Assembly (NCBI GenBank): GCA_017475705.1
Contig: JAFVFB010000008.1
Location: 81,483-126,746 of the forward strand
Direction of reading: 5' to 3'
Length of the DNA: 45,264 nucleotides
Source: Alphaproteobacteria bacterium
Lineage (GTDB): Bacteria; Pseudomonadota; Alphaproteobacteria; RF32; CAG-239
Positions within the stretch are counted from its first letter, which is position 1; each line of letters begins with the position of its first letter. The notes below the pieces were generated by a model. The model was not told where the DNA came from. It did not search any database and saw nothing but the letters and a program-made list of their open reading frames with translations. The position numbers were made by a program, and so were the translations under genes. This document shows positions 24,860-33,371 of this stretch, piece by piece.

Positions 24860-25558
24860 TAGTAAGTCATCGACAAAGCGGGGCAAAGTTAGACCAGCTT
24901 TCCCCATGATATGCTTATCAAAATAAAAATTATTAGAAGTAGGCTCCATGTTAAATTCGATGGTATCGGCTCCGTAATACTTAGCAGTCTGTACAAAACC
25001 AGCAGCCGGAAAAACTACACCGGAGGTACCGACAGAAATAAACAAATCAGCATGGTGCAATAACTCATCGACTATATCCATACATAAAAGATTCTCTCCG
25101 AAAAATACAATATTCGGCTTCATCATACTACTAACGTGGCATTGAGGACAAACTGTCTCAGATGTAACCTCACCCCATGTTTCCATAATCTGACCGCAAT
25201 TAAGGCATACGGCTTGATTAATTTGCCCGTGAATATGATGAATATTTTTACTGTTAGCTTTTTCATGTAAAGTGTCAATGTTTTGGGTAATAATGTGAAC
25301 TTCTGCAGGATAATTCTGCTGTAAACGAGTAATGGCAAGATGAGCAGGGTTCGGTTGGGCTTTCCACAATTCTGGTTTCATCTGATTATAAAAATTGTGG
25401 ACATAATCTGGATTCTTCTCATAAGCCTCTATAGTGGCGACATCTTCTACCCGATGGTTATTCCAAAGGCCATTCTCTTGACGAAAAGTGGCAAGACCAG
25501 ACTCTGCAGATATGCCAGCGCCGGTTAAAAAAACAATTTTGCGATATCTATCTCTCAT
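24854..25558 (-). CDS. cobB: NAD-dependent protein deacylase, sirtuin family
   Basis: The 234-residue enzyme removes acyl groups from lysines using NAD. It shows GAGISAESGLATFR (13-26), TQNIDTLHE (91-99), catalytic His110 in HIHG, and the zinc cysteines 118, 121, 137 and 140. VGTSGVVFPA lies toward the C-terminus. The length and motifs match bacterial CobB. GAGGCGGG precedes the ATG. It is divergent from the methyltransferase gene. Confidence 0.94.
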   Translation of the reverse strand: MRDRYRKIVFLTGAGISAESGLATFRQENGLWNNHRVEDVATIEAYEKNPDYVHNFYNQMKPELWKAQPNPAHLAITRLQQNYPAEVHIITQNIDTLHEKANSKNIHHIHGQINQAVCLNCGQIMETWGEVTSETVCPQCHVSSMMKPNIVFFGENLLCMDIVDELLHHADLFISVGTSGVVFPAAGFVQTAKYYGADTIEFNMEPTSNNFYFDKHIMGKAGLTLPRFVDDLLQ

Positions 25559-25646
25559 GCCCGCCTCTTAAATAATTTCTTAAACAATTTCTTATATAGA
25601 GTATTCCAAATAGTATGGTAACAATGTTCTTATAATTAGGAGAATA

Positions 25647-26348
25647 ATGATGTGTTGTAAAGGTCTAATTCTGTTTATAGCACTGTTTTTAGGATTTGCT
25701 GCAGCAATTTTCCTGATATATCAGTTCTATTCTTTTATTCGTTGCGGTTGCGGAAAATATGGACCGTTTGTCTCAAGCTATGGAAAATTAAAACAAGACG
25801 TGTTAAATGAAGCGCGATCGGTATTAAAAAAATCTAAAAAAACGCTGAAAGTGACGGACTTAGGATGTGGCAGCGGAGCTTTGCTTTTACCGCTAGCAAA
25901 AGAATTTCCTCAGCATGAGTTTATAGGCTTAGAGTGGGACATAATTCCTTTAATAATGGGTAAAATAAAAGCAAGACTGGCAAAGCTAAACAATGTTAAA
26001 TTCGTAAAAGATAATTACATGACAGCATCGCATGCGGATATGGATGTGATTATGTGCTATGTACTTAAAGTAACAGGGGAGCCTCTTGGTAAAAAACTAG
26101 CTGCGGAAATTAAGGAAAACAGCGTTGTTATTTCAGAAATGTTTCCACTGGGATATCTGCAAGAGGTAAAACAAATTCAATCTTCATTAGCAGGAATTCC
26201 GGAGAAAGTGTACGTTTATCAAAAGCCAAGAATAAAATCAGCTGCAACTTCAATTTCAAAGAACAAGCCCACAGCGAAAAAAAAGACATCAAAACAGTCT
26301 GTAAATAAAGTTTCTAAAGCTCCAAAAGGCTTAAAGAATAAATCGTAA
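25647..26348 (+). CDS. Membrane-anchored SAM-dependent methyltransferase, FAM173-like
   Basis: The 233-residue protein has one N-terminal transmembrane helix (about 7-27), a short Cys-containing segment (RCGCGKYGPFVSS), and a Rossmann methyltransferase core. That core carries motif I DLGCGSGALLLP (71-82) and the acidic post-I residue in GLEWD. The tail of about 40 residues is strongly Lys-rich. The order helix, PFV segment and compact core resembles the FAM173 family, whose mitochondrial members methylate lysines of ATP synthase c subunit and ANT; this is inference. SD AGGAGA precedes tandem ATGs. It is 22 bases upstream of a small membrane protein gene. Confidence 0.75.
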   Translation: MMCCKGLILFIALFLGFAAAIFLIYQFYSFIRCGCGKYGPFVSSYGKLKQDVLNEARSVLKKSKKTLKVTDLGCGSGALLLPLAKEFPQHEFIGLEWDIIPLIMGKIKARLAKLNNVKFVKDNYMTASHADMDVIMCYVLKVTGEPLGKKLAAEIKENSVVISEMFPLGYLQEVKQIQSSLAGIPEKVYVYQKPRIKSAATSISKNKPTAKKKTSKQSVNKVSKAPKGLKNKS

Positions 26349-26370
26349 TATTTTAATGAAAGGAAAGAAA

Positions 26371-26706
26371 ATGTCTAAGAAAACATGTTTTATAATTTTT
26401 TTAATTGCACTCGGTACTATTTTGGTCTCATATCTTTTAAATTTTGTACCGGTAATCAGGGAAACGAATATGATCTTTGCACAAATGCAAAATGTTTATA
26501 TAGCTGTTTCTGCAATCGTCTTAGCATTAGTATTGGCAAAAAACAAGTACTATTGGTTAATAATGTTGGCATTGGCTCTAATTGTAGCAGCTCTGATACA
26601 AGTGCTTATCGCTGGCGGAACAGTGATGAGTGTGGCTGTTCTATATAAAGCAATAGCTTTTATGGTTTATGCCTATTTAATAACGCTAGCACGTTTTATG
26701 CTCTAG
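26371..26706 (+). CDS. Small four-helix membrane protein
   Basis: The 111-residue protein is not recognised. It is almost entirely hydrophobic, with four predicted helices (about 7-27, 39-56, 61-83, 86-110) and a basic N-terminus (MSKK). ATG 26371 is chosen because AAGGAAAG lies just before it; the ATG at 26356 has no ribosome-binding site. It follows the FAM173-like methyltransferase by 22 bases and ends at a bidirectional terminator, so the two form a short operon. It might be a partner or target of the methyltransferase, but nothing in the sequence proves that. Confidence 0.65.
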   Translation: MSKKTCFIIFLIALGTILVSYLLNFVPVIRETNMIFAQMQNVYIAVSAIVLALVLAKNKYYWLIMLALALIVAALIQVLIAGGTVMSVAVLYKAIAFMVYAYLITLARFML

Positions 26707-26716
26707 AAAAGATAAG

Positions 26717-26745
26717 AAAAAGAGGACAATAATGTCCTCTTTTTT
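26717..26745. terminator. Bidirectional terminator before parE
   Basis: AAAAAGAGGAC (26717-26727) pairs with GTCCTCTTTTT (26734-26744) around AATAAT. It has A and T runs on both sides, serving the four-helix protein gene and convergent parE. Confidence 0.85.
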
Positions 26746-26772
26746 ATATCACCAACAAGCAAAAATAACCAT

Positions 26773-28764
26773 CTAAATATCCAAATCTTCTGCAAATTTT
26801 GCTCGTTCAATAATAAACTTAAATCGCTGTTCGGGATCTTTGCCCATCAACCTTTCGACCTGCCGCCGGGTCTCAAAAGCTTCATCACGAGCTTCTTCCG
26901 TATTAGCGGTAGGAATGGTAACGCGCAATAGTACACGATTATTTTTATCCATAGTTGTCTCTTTAAGTTGTAGGGCACTCATCTCACCTAATCCTTTAAA
27001 TCGACTAATTTCTGGCTTCTGATTGGCTTTTGCTTTTTTCAAAATTTTATCTTTTTCATCATCATCCAAAGCATAATAATTTTTACCGCCAAACACAATT
27101 TTATAAAGAGGAGGCGTAGCAATGAATAAGTGACCATTTTCAATCAATTTAGGCATGTATTGATAAAAGAAAGTCATCAATAATGAAGTGATATGCGCAC
27201 CGTCAACATCAGCATCAGTCATGATAATAATTTTTTCATAACGGAGATTCTCTTCTTTATAATTATCCTTAGTGCCACACCCAAGAGCTTCTATCATGTC
27301 TTTAATTTCTTGGTTTTGAGTAATCTTATCTATGCTGGCACTAGCAACATTAAGGATTTTACCGCGTAGTGGTAAAATTGCCTGTGTCATACGATCACGC
27401 CCCTGTTTTGCGGAGCCACCGGCGGAATCACCTTCAACGATAAAAATTTCTGTATCCTCCGCTGCTGCTTTAGAGCAATCTGCTAATTTACCGGGCAAGC
27501 GTAATTTTTTGGTTGGAGATTTTCGATTTTGTACTTTTTCTTCTTTCCGTTTTTTGCGTAGTTCGGCACGATCAATAACATAAGAAATGAGCGCTTCTGC
27601 ATTTTCTTTATCCGTAGAAAGCCAATGGTCAAAAGAATCTTTAACAGCTTTTTCAACCAAATAAACAGCTTTTGTAGAGGTTAGTTTATCTTTGGTCTGT
27701 CCTTGAAATTGCGGATCACGGATAAAAACAGACATCATGATAGCGGCATCACTTAAGAAATCTTCACCAGTAATGCCGGCTGCCTTTTTGATATTAGCCA
27801 TATCAGCATATTCTTTAAGACCTTTTAGTAACGCGGTGCGGAAACCCTGCTCATGTGTCCCCCCTTGAGGAGTTATAACAGTGTTGCAGTATGAGTTACA
27901 AAACCCCTTTTCATCTTCTGGCCAGGTAATAGCCCACTCAACTTTCCCTTCCTCTCCAGCGAGTTCAGCTTCTCCGGAAAAGGGCATGCGATTAATCGTT
28001 CCGCGCGAGCCGATTTGATAATTAAGAAAATCTAACAAACCATTCGGAAAGTTAAATTCTGTTTCCATCGGAATGTTATCTTCTTCTTTGATGAGCGCAG
28101 GGGCACATTTCCAAAAAATTTTAATCCCTTTGAATAAAAAGGCTTTTGAACGTGCCATACGATAAATTTTCGTTGGTACAAACTGATTGTCAGAACCAAA
28201 AATTTCTTCATCAGGCAAAAAAGTAATACTGGTACCACGACGATTCGGAGCATTGCCAATGAGTTCCAATGGGGTTATAGGTTTACCTCTGGAATATTCT
28301 TGACGATAGAGTTTTTTATCTCGCGCGACTTCAACAATAAGTTTTTTTGAAAGCGCATTAACCACTGAGGAACCAACCCCATGTAAACCGCCGGAAACTT
28401 TATAGGCTCCACCGCCGAATTTACCGCCGGAATGTAGCGTCGTAAAAATAACTTCAAGCGCGGATTTGCCTGGATATTTTGGATGCTGATCAACCGGAAT
28501 GCCACGTCCATTATCAGTAATCGTAACAGATAAATCTTCATTAACAGCAATTTCAATCCGGCTGGCGAAACCAGCTACAGCCTCATCCATAGAATTATCT
28601 AAAATTTCCGCAACCAAATGATGCAAAGCTTGTTCATCAGTACCGCCGATATACATACCGGGACGATGCCGAACAGGATCTAACCCTTCTAAAACCTCAA
28701 TATCTTGCGCCGAATAATCTTCCTTTGCAGCAATGGCTGCTGAATTATCAAATAAATCGCTCAT
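26773..28764 (-). CDS. parE: DNA topoisomerase IV subunit B
   Basis: The 663-residue ATPase subunit of the chromosome-decatenating type II topoisomerase. The GHKL ATPase part has EILDNSMDEA, DNGRGIPVD and GGLHGVGSSVVNA. The TOPRIM part has EGDSAGGSAKQGRDR, PLRGKILNV and DADVDGAHI. The C-terminus ends with the short RQVERLMG-type tail. Length and the RPGMYIGGTDE start match alphaproteobacterial ParE better than GyrB, which is usually longer. It is monocistronic and divergent from a small unknown gene, with a strong inverted repeat between them. Confidence 0.93.
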   Translation of the reverse strand: MSDLFDNSAAIAAKEDYSAQDIEVLEGLDPVRHRPGMYIGGTDEQALHHLVAEILDNSMDEAVAGFASRIEIAVNEDLSVTITDNGRGIPVDQHPKYPGKSALEVIFTTLHSGGKFGGGAYKVSGGLHGVGSSVVNALSKKLIVEVARDKKLYRQEYSRGKPITPLELIGNAPNRRGTSITFLPDEEIFGSDNQFVPTKIYRMARSKAFLFKGIKIFWKCAPALIKEEDNIPMETEFNFPNGLLDFLNYQIGSRGTINRMPFSGEAELAGEEGKVEWAITWPEDEKGFCNSYCNTVITPQGGTHEQGFRTALLKGLKEYADMANIKKAAGITGEDFLSDAAIMMSVFIRDPQFQGQTKDKLTSTKAVYLVEKAVKDSFDHWLSTDKENAEALISYVIDRAELRKKRKEEKVQNRKSPTKKLRLPGKLADCSKAAAEDTEIFIVEGDSAGGSAKQGRDRMTQAILPLRGKILNVASASIDKITQNQEIKDMIEALGCGTKDNYKEENLRYEKIIIMTDADVDGAHITSLLMTFFYQYMPKLIENGHLFIATPPLYKIVFGGKNYYALDDDEKDKILKKAKANQKPEISRFKGLGEMSALQLKETTMDKNNRVLLRVTIPTANTEEARDEAFETRRQVERLMGKDPEQRFKFIIERAKFAEDLDI

Positions 28765-28833
28765 AATATATTATTTTCCTTAATTATAAAAGCATTACAT
28801 GGCAAAAAATATATAAAAGTAAAACCAATCAAA

Positions 28834-28871
28834 CAAGCAAAATTTGCCATATTTTAACAGAATTTTGCTTG
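28834..28871. promoter_or_regulatory. Perfect 11-bp inverted repeat between parE and a divergent gene
   Basis: CAAGCAAAATT (28834-28844) and AATTTTGCTTG (28861-28871) are perfectly complementary with a 16-base spacer. The right arm contains TTGCTT (28865-28870), a -35 candidate with ATGATA 17 bases later (28888-28893) for the plus-strand gene. It may be an operator for one or both genes. Confidence 0.4.
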
Positions 28872-28953
28872 CATTTTTCTAAAATGGATGATAGATAGCA
28901 ATCATAAAAAAACTATTATATCACCTAATTATTAAACCTAGAATTAAAAAAGT

Positions 28954-29307
28954 ATGGAAACAAAAAAATTAACAATTGATGGAATCTATCTGGGGTATAT
29001 TGTGTCTAACCCAAATAGAATCTACATTAGCATTTGCGTGTTGCATTACTGCGATGCAGAGGTCCCAAAGCGTGATATTGTACCAGAGGTGCCGTACCGA
29101 TTAAATGTATTACTTATCCAAAAGAACACGGATAAGCGCTGCTATGACTTTTTTGGAAAACTTCGTAGAGGAAGTTATGTTACTTTGCAGTCCTGCGACC
29201 TGGAACAAGGCACTATAATGTCTATTGATGACATTATTATCCAGAAAACACCGACAGTAGCAACATTCACGACATTGGCAGAAAGACTGGATGAAGAGTA
29301 TGCCTAA
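28954..29307 (+). CDS. Small protein of unknown function
   Basis: The 117-residue cytoplasmic protein is not recognised. It reads as beta-rich (IDGIYLGYIV, RIYISICVLHY, YRLNVLLIQ, GSYVTLQSCDLEQGTIMSI), a pattern compatible with a small OB-like barrel, followed by an acidic C-terminal helix (AERLDEEYA). It has four cysteines and no signal peptide. The ribosome-binding site is poor. It is monocistronic with a strong terminator, divergent from parE. Confidence 0.65.
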   Translation: METKKLTIDGIYLGYIVSNPNRIYISICVLHYCDAEVPKRDIVPEVPYRLNVLLIQKNTDKRCYDFFGKLRRGSYVTLQSCDLEQGTIMSIDDIIIQKTPTVATFTTLAERLDEEYA

Positions 29308-29319
29308 TTATTCAGCATT

Positions 29320-29354
29320 AAAGCTCTCTTGAAAATTTAGAGAGCTTTTTTTTT
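29320..29354 (+). terminator. Terminator of the small gene at 28954
   Basis: AAAGCTCTCT (29320-29329) pairs perfectly with AGAGAGCTTT (29339-29348), and T continues to 29354. It insulates the rpsB promoter that follows. Confidence 0.9.
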
Positions 29355-29373
29355 ATAAAAAAGCAAAAAACAC

Positions 29374-29402
29374 TTGCAAAATAAATATTTTATGCTTATA
29401 AG
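29374..29402 (+). promoter_or_regulatory. rpsB promoter
   Basis: TTGCAA (29374-29379), a 17-base spacer and TATAAG (29397-29402) form a good sigma70-type promoter. Transcription would start near 29409, giving a leader of about 144 bases. Confidence 0.6.
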
Positions 29403-29408
29403 ACTCCC

Positions 29409-29552
29409 CGAAAGCGGCAATGGTGCCGTTTTCATAAATTCACACGCAGGCAAGGCGTCGGCTTTGGAGTTCAAAGTTTCACGCTCCGGTGCTTGGAAGA
29501 ATTCAGGTCATCAGTCTGCGGAGGTTTAACCGGAAAATAAGGAAATAAAAAA
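29409..29552 (+). promoter_or_regulatory. Structured rpsB mRNA leader, probably S2-responsive
   Basis: The leader holds a 10-bp hairpin (29410-29419 with 29424-29433, loop ATGG). A longer domain is closed by CGCAG (29445-29449) and CTGCG (29516-29520), directly before GGAGG. S2 is known to autoregulate rpsB-tsf through mRNA leaders in proteobacteria. The GC-rich composition relative to nearby DNA and the position support such a role here. Confidence 0.5.
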
Positions 29553-30308
29553 ATGTCATTACCGACTTTTACATTGCGTCAGCTTGTTGAAGCAGGCGTA
29601 CACTTCGGACACCACGCTCGTCGTTGGAATCCACAAATGGCACCGTATATATACGGCAAAAAAGATAATGTTCATATCATTGATTTGCAGAAGACTTATC
29701 CAATGCTCTATACAGCACTGTCTGTAGCACGCGATGTTGCTGCAAAAGGCGGCAAAGTCTTATTTGTTGCGACAAAACGCCAAGCACAAGACATTGTGAA
29801 AGAAAGCGCAGAAAGATGCGGACAATATTATGTTAACTATCGTTGGCTCGGTGGTATGCTGACCAACTGGAAAACAGTTAATCGTTCTATCAACCGTTTG
29901 GTAAAATTAAACGAAATGGAAGAAAAGAACGCCTACGAAGGCTACACCAAAAAGGAAATGCAGAATATTAAGAAAGAACAAGAAAAATTAGCTCTTTCTT
30001 TAGATGGTATTAAAAATATGGGTGGCCAACCGGATTTGTTGTTTGTGATTGATACACCTAAAGAGGCTTTAGCAATCAAAGAAGCTAAAAAATTGGGTAT
30101 TCCAGTTATTGGCATCACAGATACAAATGCAAATCCAAATGATGTGGATTACCCTGTTCCGGGTAATGATGACGCAATCAGAGCAATACAGTTGTATTGT
30201 GAATTGGTATCTTCAGCAATCTTAGATGGTATGCAACAAGAAGTTGCAGCTCAAGGTGTAAAGGTTGAAGAAACCACTGAAGAGCTAGAAGACGTTGAAA
30301 ACGCTTAA
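29553..30308 (+). CDS. rpsB: 30S ribosomal protein S2
   Basis: The 251-residue protein of the small-subunit body binds 16S rRNA and S1. Typical segments are [19 protein letters not shown] near the start, [22 protein letters not shown], and [19 protein letters not shown]. It ends in an acidic tail. AAGGA lies before the ATG. tsf follows after 84 bases, the usual partner, with a terminator-like hairpin between. Confidence 0.97.
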   Translation: MSLPTFTLRQLVEAGVHFGHHARRWNPQMAPYIYGKKDNVHIIDLQKTYPMLYTALSVARDVAAKGGKVLFVATKRQAQDIVKESAERCGQYYVNYRWLGGMLTNWKTVNRSINRLVKLNEMEEKNAYEGYTKKEMQNIKKEQEKLALSLDGIKNMGGQPDLLFVIDTPKEALAIKEAKKLGIPVIGITDTNANPNDVDYPVPGNDDAIRAIQLYCELVSSAILDGMQQEVAAQGVKVEETTEELEDVENA

Positions 30309-30332
30309 ACTAAAGTGTGAACGTTGATAATA

Positions 30333-30366
30333 GGGCGGCGGCAAAATACGCTGCCGCCTGTTTTTT
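30333..30366 (+). terminator. Partial terminator between rpsB and tsf
   Basis: GGGCGGCGGC (30333-30342) pairs with GCTGCCGCCT (30350-30359) using two G-U pairs, then a run of six T (30361-30366). It probably lowers tsf transcription relative to rpsB. Confidence 0.7.
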
Positions 30367-30392
30367 AATCTGAAAGATAAGGGGATGAAATA

Positions 30393-31325
30393 ATGGCTGA
30401 AATTACTGCAGCAATGGTAAAAAGTTTGAGAGAAACATCAGGTGCCGGTATGTTAGATTGCAAAAAGGCATTGGTTGAAACCAATGGTAATATGGAAGAG
30501 GCTATTGACTGGCTCCGCAAAAAAGGTTTGGCATCTGCCGCCAAAAAAGCGAGCCGTATCGCTGCTGAAGGACTTGTTTCAGTATATGTTGAAGGCAATG
30601 CCGGAGCAGTTGTTGAAGTGAACTCTGAAACAGACTTTGTGGCTAAGAATGAAATTTTCCAAGATTATGTTGAAAATGCAGCTAAAGCTGCTTTAGCAGT
30701 CAAAGGTGATGTCGAATCATTGAAATCTTTTGTCTGCCCAGTAGCAGGCAAAGAAATGGGAACAATTTTAACGGATATGATTGCTAAAATCGGTGAAAAT
30801 ATGAACTTACGCCGTGCCGCATATCTAAATGCGAATAATGGTATTGTTTGTTCATATATTCATAATGCAGCACGGCCAAATGTTGGAAAAATTGGTGTAT
30901 TAGTAGCACTTGAGGGAAATGCTGATAAGCCTAAAATGCAAGAGCTAGGCAAGCACATCGCAATGCATATTGCAGCAGCAGCACCGATTGCCCAGACAAT
31001 TGCCGAAGTACCGGCAGAGGCTGTGGCGCGTGAAAAAGCCATCTTTTCTGAACAGGCGTTAGCTTCTGGTAAACCTGCTAATATTGTTGAAAAGATGGTT
31101 GAAGGTCGTATCCGTAAATATTATGAAGAAGTTGTTTTGGAAGAACAAGCTTACATAATGGATCCGGATAAGAAGGTAAAAACAGTAATTGAAGATTTTG
31201 CAAAAGAAAATAATGCGACAGTGAAGTTGGGCGGTTTTGTCTGCTTCAAACTAGGAGAAGGTTTGCAAAAACGTGAAGAAGACTTTGCATCTGAAGTGGC
31301 AGCACAATTAGGAAAATCTGCTTAA
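30393..31325 (+). CDS. tsf: Translation elongation factor Ts
   Basis: The 310-residue protein exchanges GDP for GTP on EF-Tu. The N-terminal UBA-like domain (VKSLRETSGAGMLDCKKAL, IDWLRKKGL) is followed by the core with VEVNSETDFVAKNE and the coiled-coil and C-terminal parts (AMHIAAAAP, PANIVEKMVEGR). The length is typical. AAGGGG precedes the ATG. It is expressed with rpsB. Confidence 0.97.
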   Translation: MAEITAAMVKSLRETSGAGMLDCKKALVETNGNMEEAIDWLRKKGLASAAKKASRIAAEGLVSVYVEGNAGAVVEVNSETDFVAKNEIFQDYVENAAKAALAVKGDVESLKSFVCPVAGKEMGTILTDMIAKIGENMNLRRAAYLNANNGIVCSYIHNAARPNVGKIGVLVALEGNADKPKMQELGKHIAMHIAAAAPIAQTIAEVPAEAVAREKAIFSEQALASGKPANIVEKMVEGRIRKYYEEVVLEEQAYIMDPDKKVKTVIEDFAKENNATVKLGGFVCFKLGEGLQKREEDFASEVAAQLGKSA

Positions 31326-31341
31326 GTCATGTTTAAACCAA

Positions 31342-31384
31342 AAAGAAACAGCCTTCACAGAAAGTGAAGACTGTTTCTTTATTT
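31342..31384. terminator. Bidirectional terminator after tsf
   Basis: AAAGAAACAG and CTTCAC (31342-31358) pair with GTGAAG and CTGTTTCTTT (31364-31380) around a 5-base loop. It overlaps the stop of the convergent 121-residue gene. Confidence 0.88.
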
Positions 31385-31744
31385 GTGCGATTCCTGGAAG
31401 CGTTTGTATACGTCACGCATCAACTGACGGCGATTACGGCCGAATTTGTAGACGACGGTTTCGAAATCTTCTTGAGGCAAAGCACAAAGCACAATGCTAA
31501 ATGCCCGAGAATTAATCTCTTGCAGATCTCTGTGCAAAGAGGGAGGAACCTCATAACACAAGAGGTGCCCATCTTCCAGTTTACAACTTATCTCGTTGAT
31601 GAGCTGTGGCCGCACATAGAGTGCTGCTTCAACGAGATCATAATTAATTTCCTCCCGGCTCAATAGTTGTGTGAGCGAAGGAATTTTACCACCGGCACGC
31701 AGCATAGTCTGTAGCTGTTGTACCATTTTTTCTTTTTGTTCCAT
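31379..31744 (-). CDS. Small helical protein of unknown function
   Basis: The 121-residue protein is not recognised. It starts with a charged helix (MEQKEKMVQQLQTML), then short helices (LTQLLSREEINYDLVEAALY, RPQLINEISCKL). An Arg-rich C-terminal helix (KFGRNRRQLMRDVYKRF) might bind nucleic acid or an acidic partner. Its start codon lies in the downstream copy of a 20-bp tandem repeat; the upstream copy holds a second ATG that is out of frame. No normal ribosome-binding site is visible. Confidence 0.65.
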   Translation of the reverse strand: MEQKEKMVQQLQTMLRAGGKIPSLTQLLSREEINYDLVEAALYVRPQLINEISCKLEDGHLLCYEVPPSLHRDLQEINSRAFSIVLCALPQEDFETVVYKFGRNRRQLMRDVYKRFQESHK

Positions 31745-31764
31745 ATTTTTTCTTTTTGTTCCAT
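31725..31764 (-). repeat. 20-bp tandem duplication spanning a start codon
   Basis: Positions 31725-31744 and 31745-31764 are identical. On the minus strand each unit starts with ATGGAACAAAAAG. Because the unit is not a multiple of three, the upstream ATG reads another frame. The copy nearer the gene supplies the real start. Confidence 0.9.
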
Positions 31765-31973
31765 ATATTAATAATAGTGATGCAAAATAAGAATATTATA
31801 TTTGTCCAAATTTGTCAATATTTTTTTATTTTCATTAAAATCAATAATCTATCTAAAAAGAACGCTGCGATGGTCATTATAAAACAAACAAATAAAAGGT
31901 TTACATTTAAAACAAAGTAGCATAATATTAAATCCGTTTTAAAACAACGATTAATCAATGGGGAATACTGTAA

Positions 31974-33362
31974 ATGTTAAAAAGAACGAAAATCATAGAT
32001 TTACTACAAGCAAAAAGCACACAAAGTCAAGTACTGGCTAAGGGCTGGGTTAGAACACGCCGAGATGCAAAAGATTTTTCTTTTATTGAGCTTAATGATG
32101 GTTCATGCCTTAAAAATTTACAAATTATTGCAAAAAACAGTCTCCCTAATTATAATGAAGTTAAAACAATATCAACCGGCTCATCAATTGCTGTGACTGG
32201 CGCGCTGGTCGAGTCGCAAGGCGGTAACCAAAAATATGAAGTGGTGGCCGACACAATAGAGATTTATAGCTTGGCTCCGGAAGACTTTCCACTGCAGAAG
32301 AAAAAACATACGGATGAATATTTGCGGACAATTGCTCATCTGCGGCCGAGATCTAATAAATATGGCGCAGCATTTCGTGTGCGCTCAACATTATCTTATG
32401 CTATCCACAAGTTTTTTCAAGAACGTGGATTTAAATATGTTCATACTCCAATTATCACAGGGTCGGATTGTGAAGGGGCTGGAGAAATGTTTCAGGTGAC
32501 AACCCTGGATATGAAAAATCTCCCTAAACTGCCTAACGGGGATATAAATTATAGCGAAGATTTCTTTGGTAAACCTGCACATTTAACTGTTTCTGGGCAA
32601 CTTAATGGTGAAATGTATGCTTGTGCTTTAGGGGACATCTATACGTTTGGACCAACCTTCAGAGCTGAAAATTCGAATACAGCACGTCATGCAGCAGAGT
32701 TTTGGATGATAGAACCGGAAATGGCTTTTGCAGATAACAATGATAACATGGATTTGGCAGAAGATATGGTGCGCTATTGCGTATCATACGTGATAGAAAA
32801 TTGCCCAGATGATATAGCATTATTTGCAAAGTTTGTTGATCCAAAATTGATGGAAACACTATGTAACATTAGAGATAATAAGTTCGCACGCATAACGTAT
32901 AGCGAGGCCATCGAAATTATGCAAAAATCTGGCAAAAAATTTGAATATGCGCCAGAGTACGGCATTGATATGCAAACCGAACATGAGCGCTTTTTAGCAG
33001 AAGAGTATTTTAAGCGACCGGTGATTGTGAGCAACTATCCTAAAGAAATCAAAGCTTTCTATATGCGGATGAATGATGATGGTAAAACAGTGGCAGCAAT
33101 GGATGTTTTGGTGCCGAGGATAGGGGAATTGATTGGAGGGTCACAGCGTGAAGAGCGCTATGATGTTTTAAAACAGCGCCTCAGGGAATTAGGCATGAAA
33201 GAAGAAGATTATTTATGGTATCTTGATTCACGTAAATATGGGTCAGTTCCGCATGCCGGTTTTGGTTTAGGTTTTGAACGGATGATGATGCTAGTGACCG
33301 GAATTGCCAATATTAGAGATGTTATTCCGTTTCCAAGAACTCCTAAATCTCTGAATTTCTAG
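31974..33362 (+). CDS. asnS: Asparagine--tRNA ligase
   Basis: The 462-residue class IIb synthetase charges tRNA-Asn directly. It has an N-terminal OB fold ([20 protein letters not shown]), motif 2 ([20 protein letters not shown], about 226-245) and motif 3 ([15 protein letters not shown], near the end). The [18 protein letters not shown] segment is typical of AsnRS. Many alphaproteobacteria lack this enzyme and make Asn-tRNA through GatCAB, so its origin may be lateral. The next gene starts 9 bases downstream. Confidence 0.95.
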   Translation: MLKRTKIIDLLQAKSTQSQVLAKGWVRTRRDAKDFSFIELNDGSCLKNLQIIAKNSLPNYNEVKTISTGSSIAVTGALVESQGGNQKYEVVADTIEIYSLAPEDFPLQKKKHTDEYLRTIAHLRPRSNKYGAAFRVRSTLSYAIHKFFQERGFKYVHTPIITGSDCEGAGEMFQVTTLDMKNLPKLPNGDINYSEDFFGKPAHLTVSGQLNGEMYACALGDIYTFGPTFRAENSNTARHAAEFWMIEPEMAFADNNDNMDLAEDMVRYCVSYVIENCPDDIALFAKFVDPKLMETLCNIRDNKFARITYSEAIEIMQKSGKKFEYAPEYGIDMQTEHERFLAEEYFKRPVIVSNYPKEIKAFYMRMNDDGKTVAAMDVLVPRIGELIGGSQREERYDVLKQRLRELGMKEEDYLWYLDSRKYGSVPHAGFGLGFERMMMLVTGIANIRDVIPFPRTPKSLNF

Positions 33363-33371
33363 AAGGAAGGA

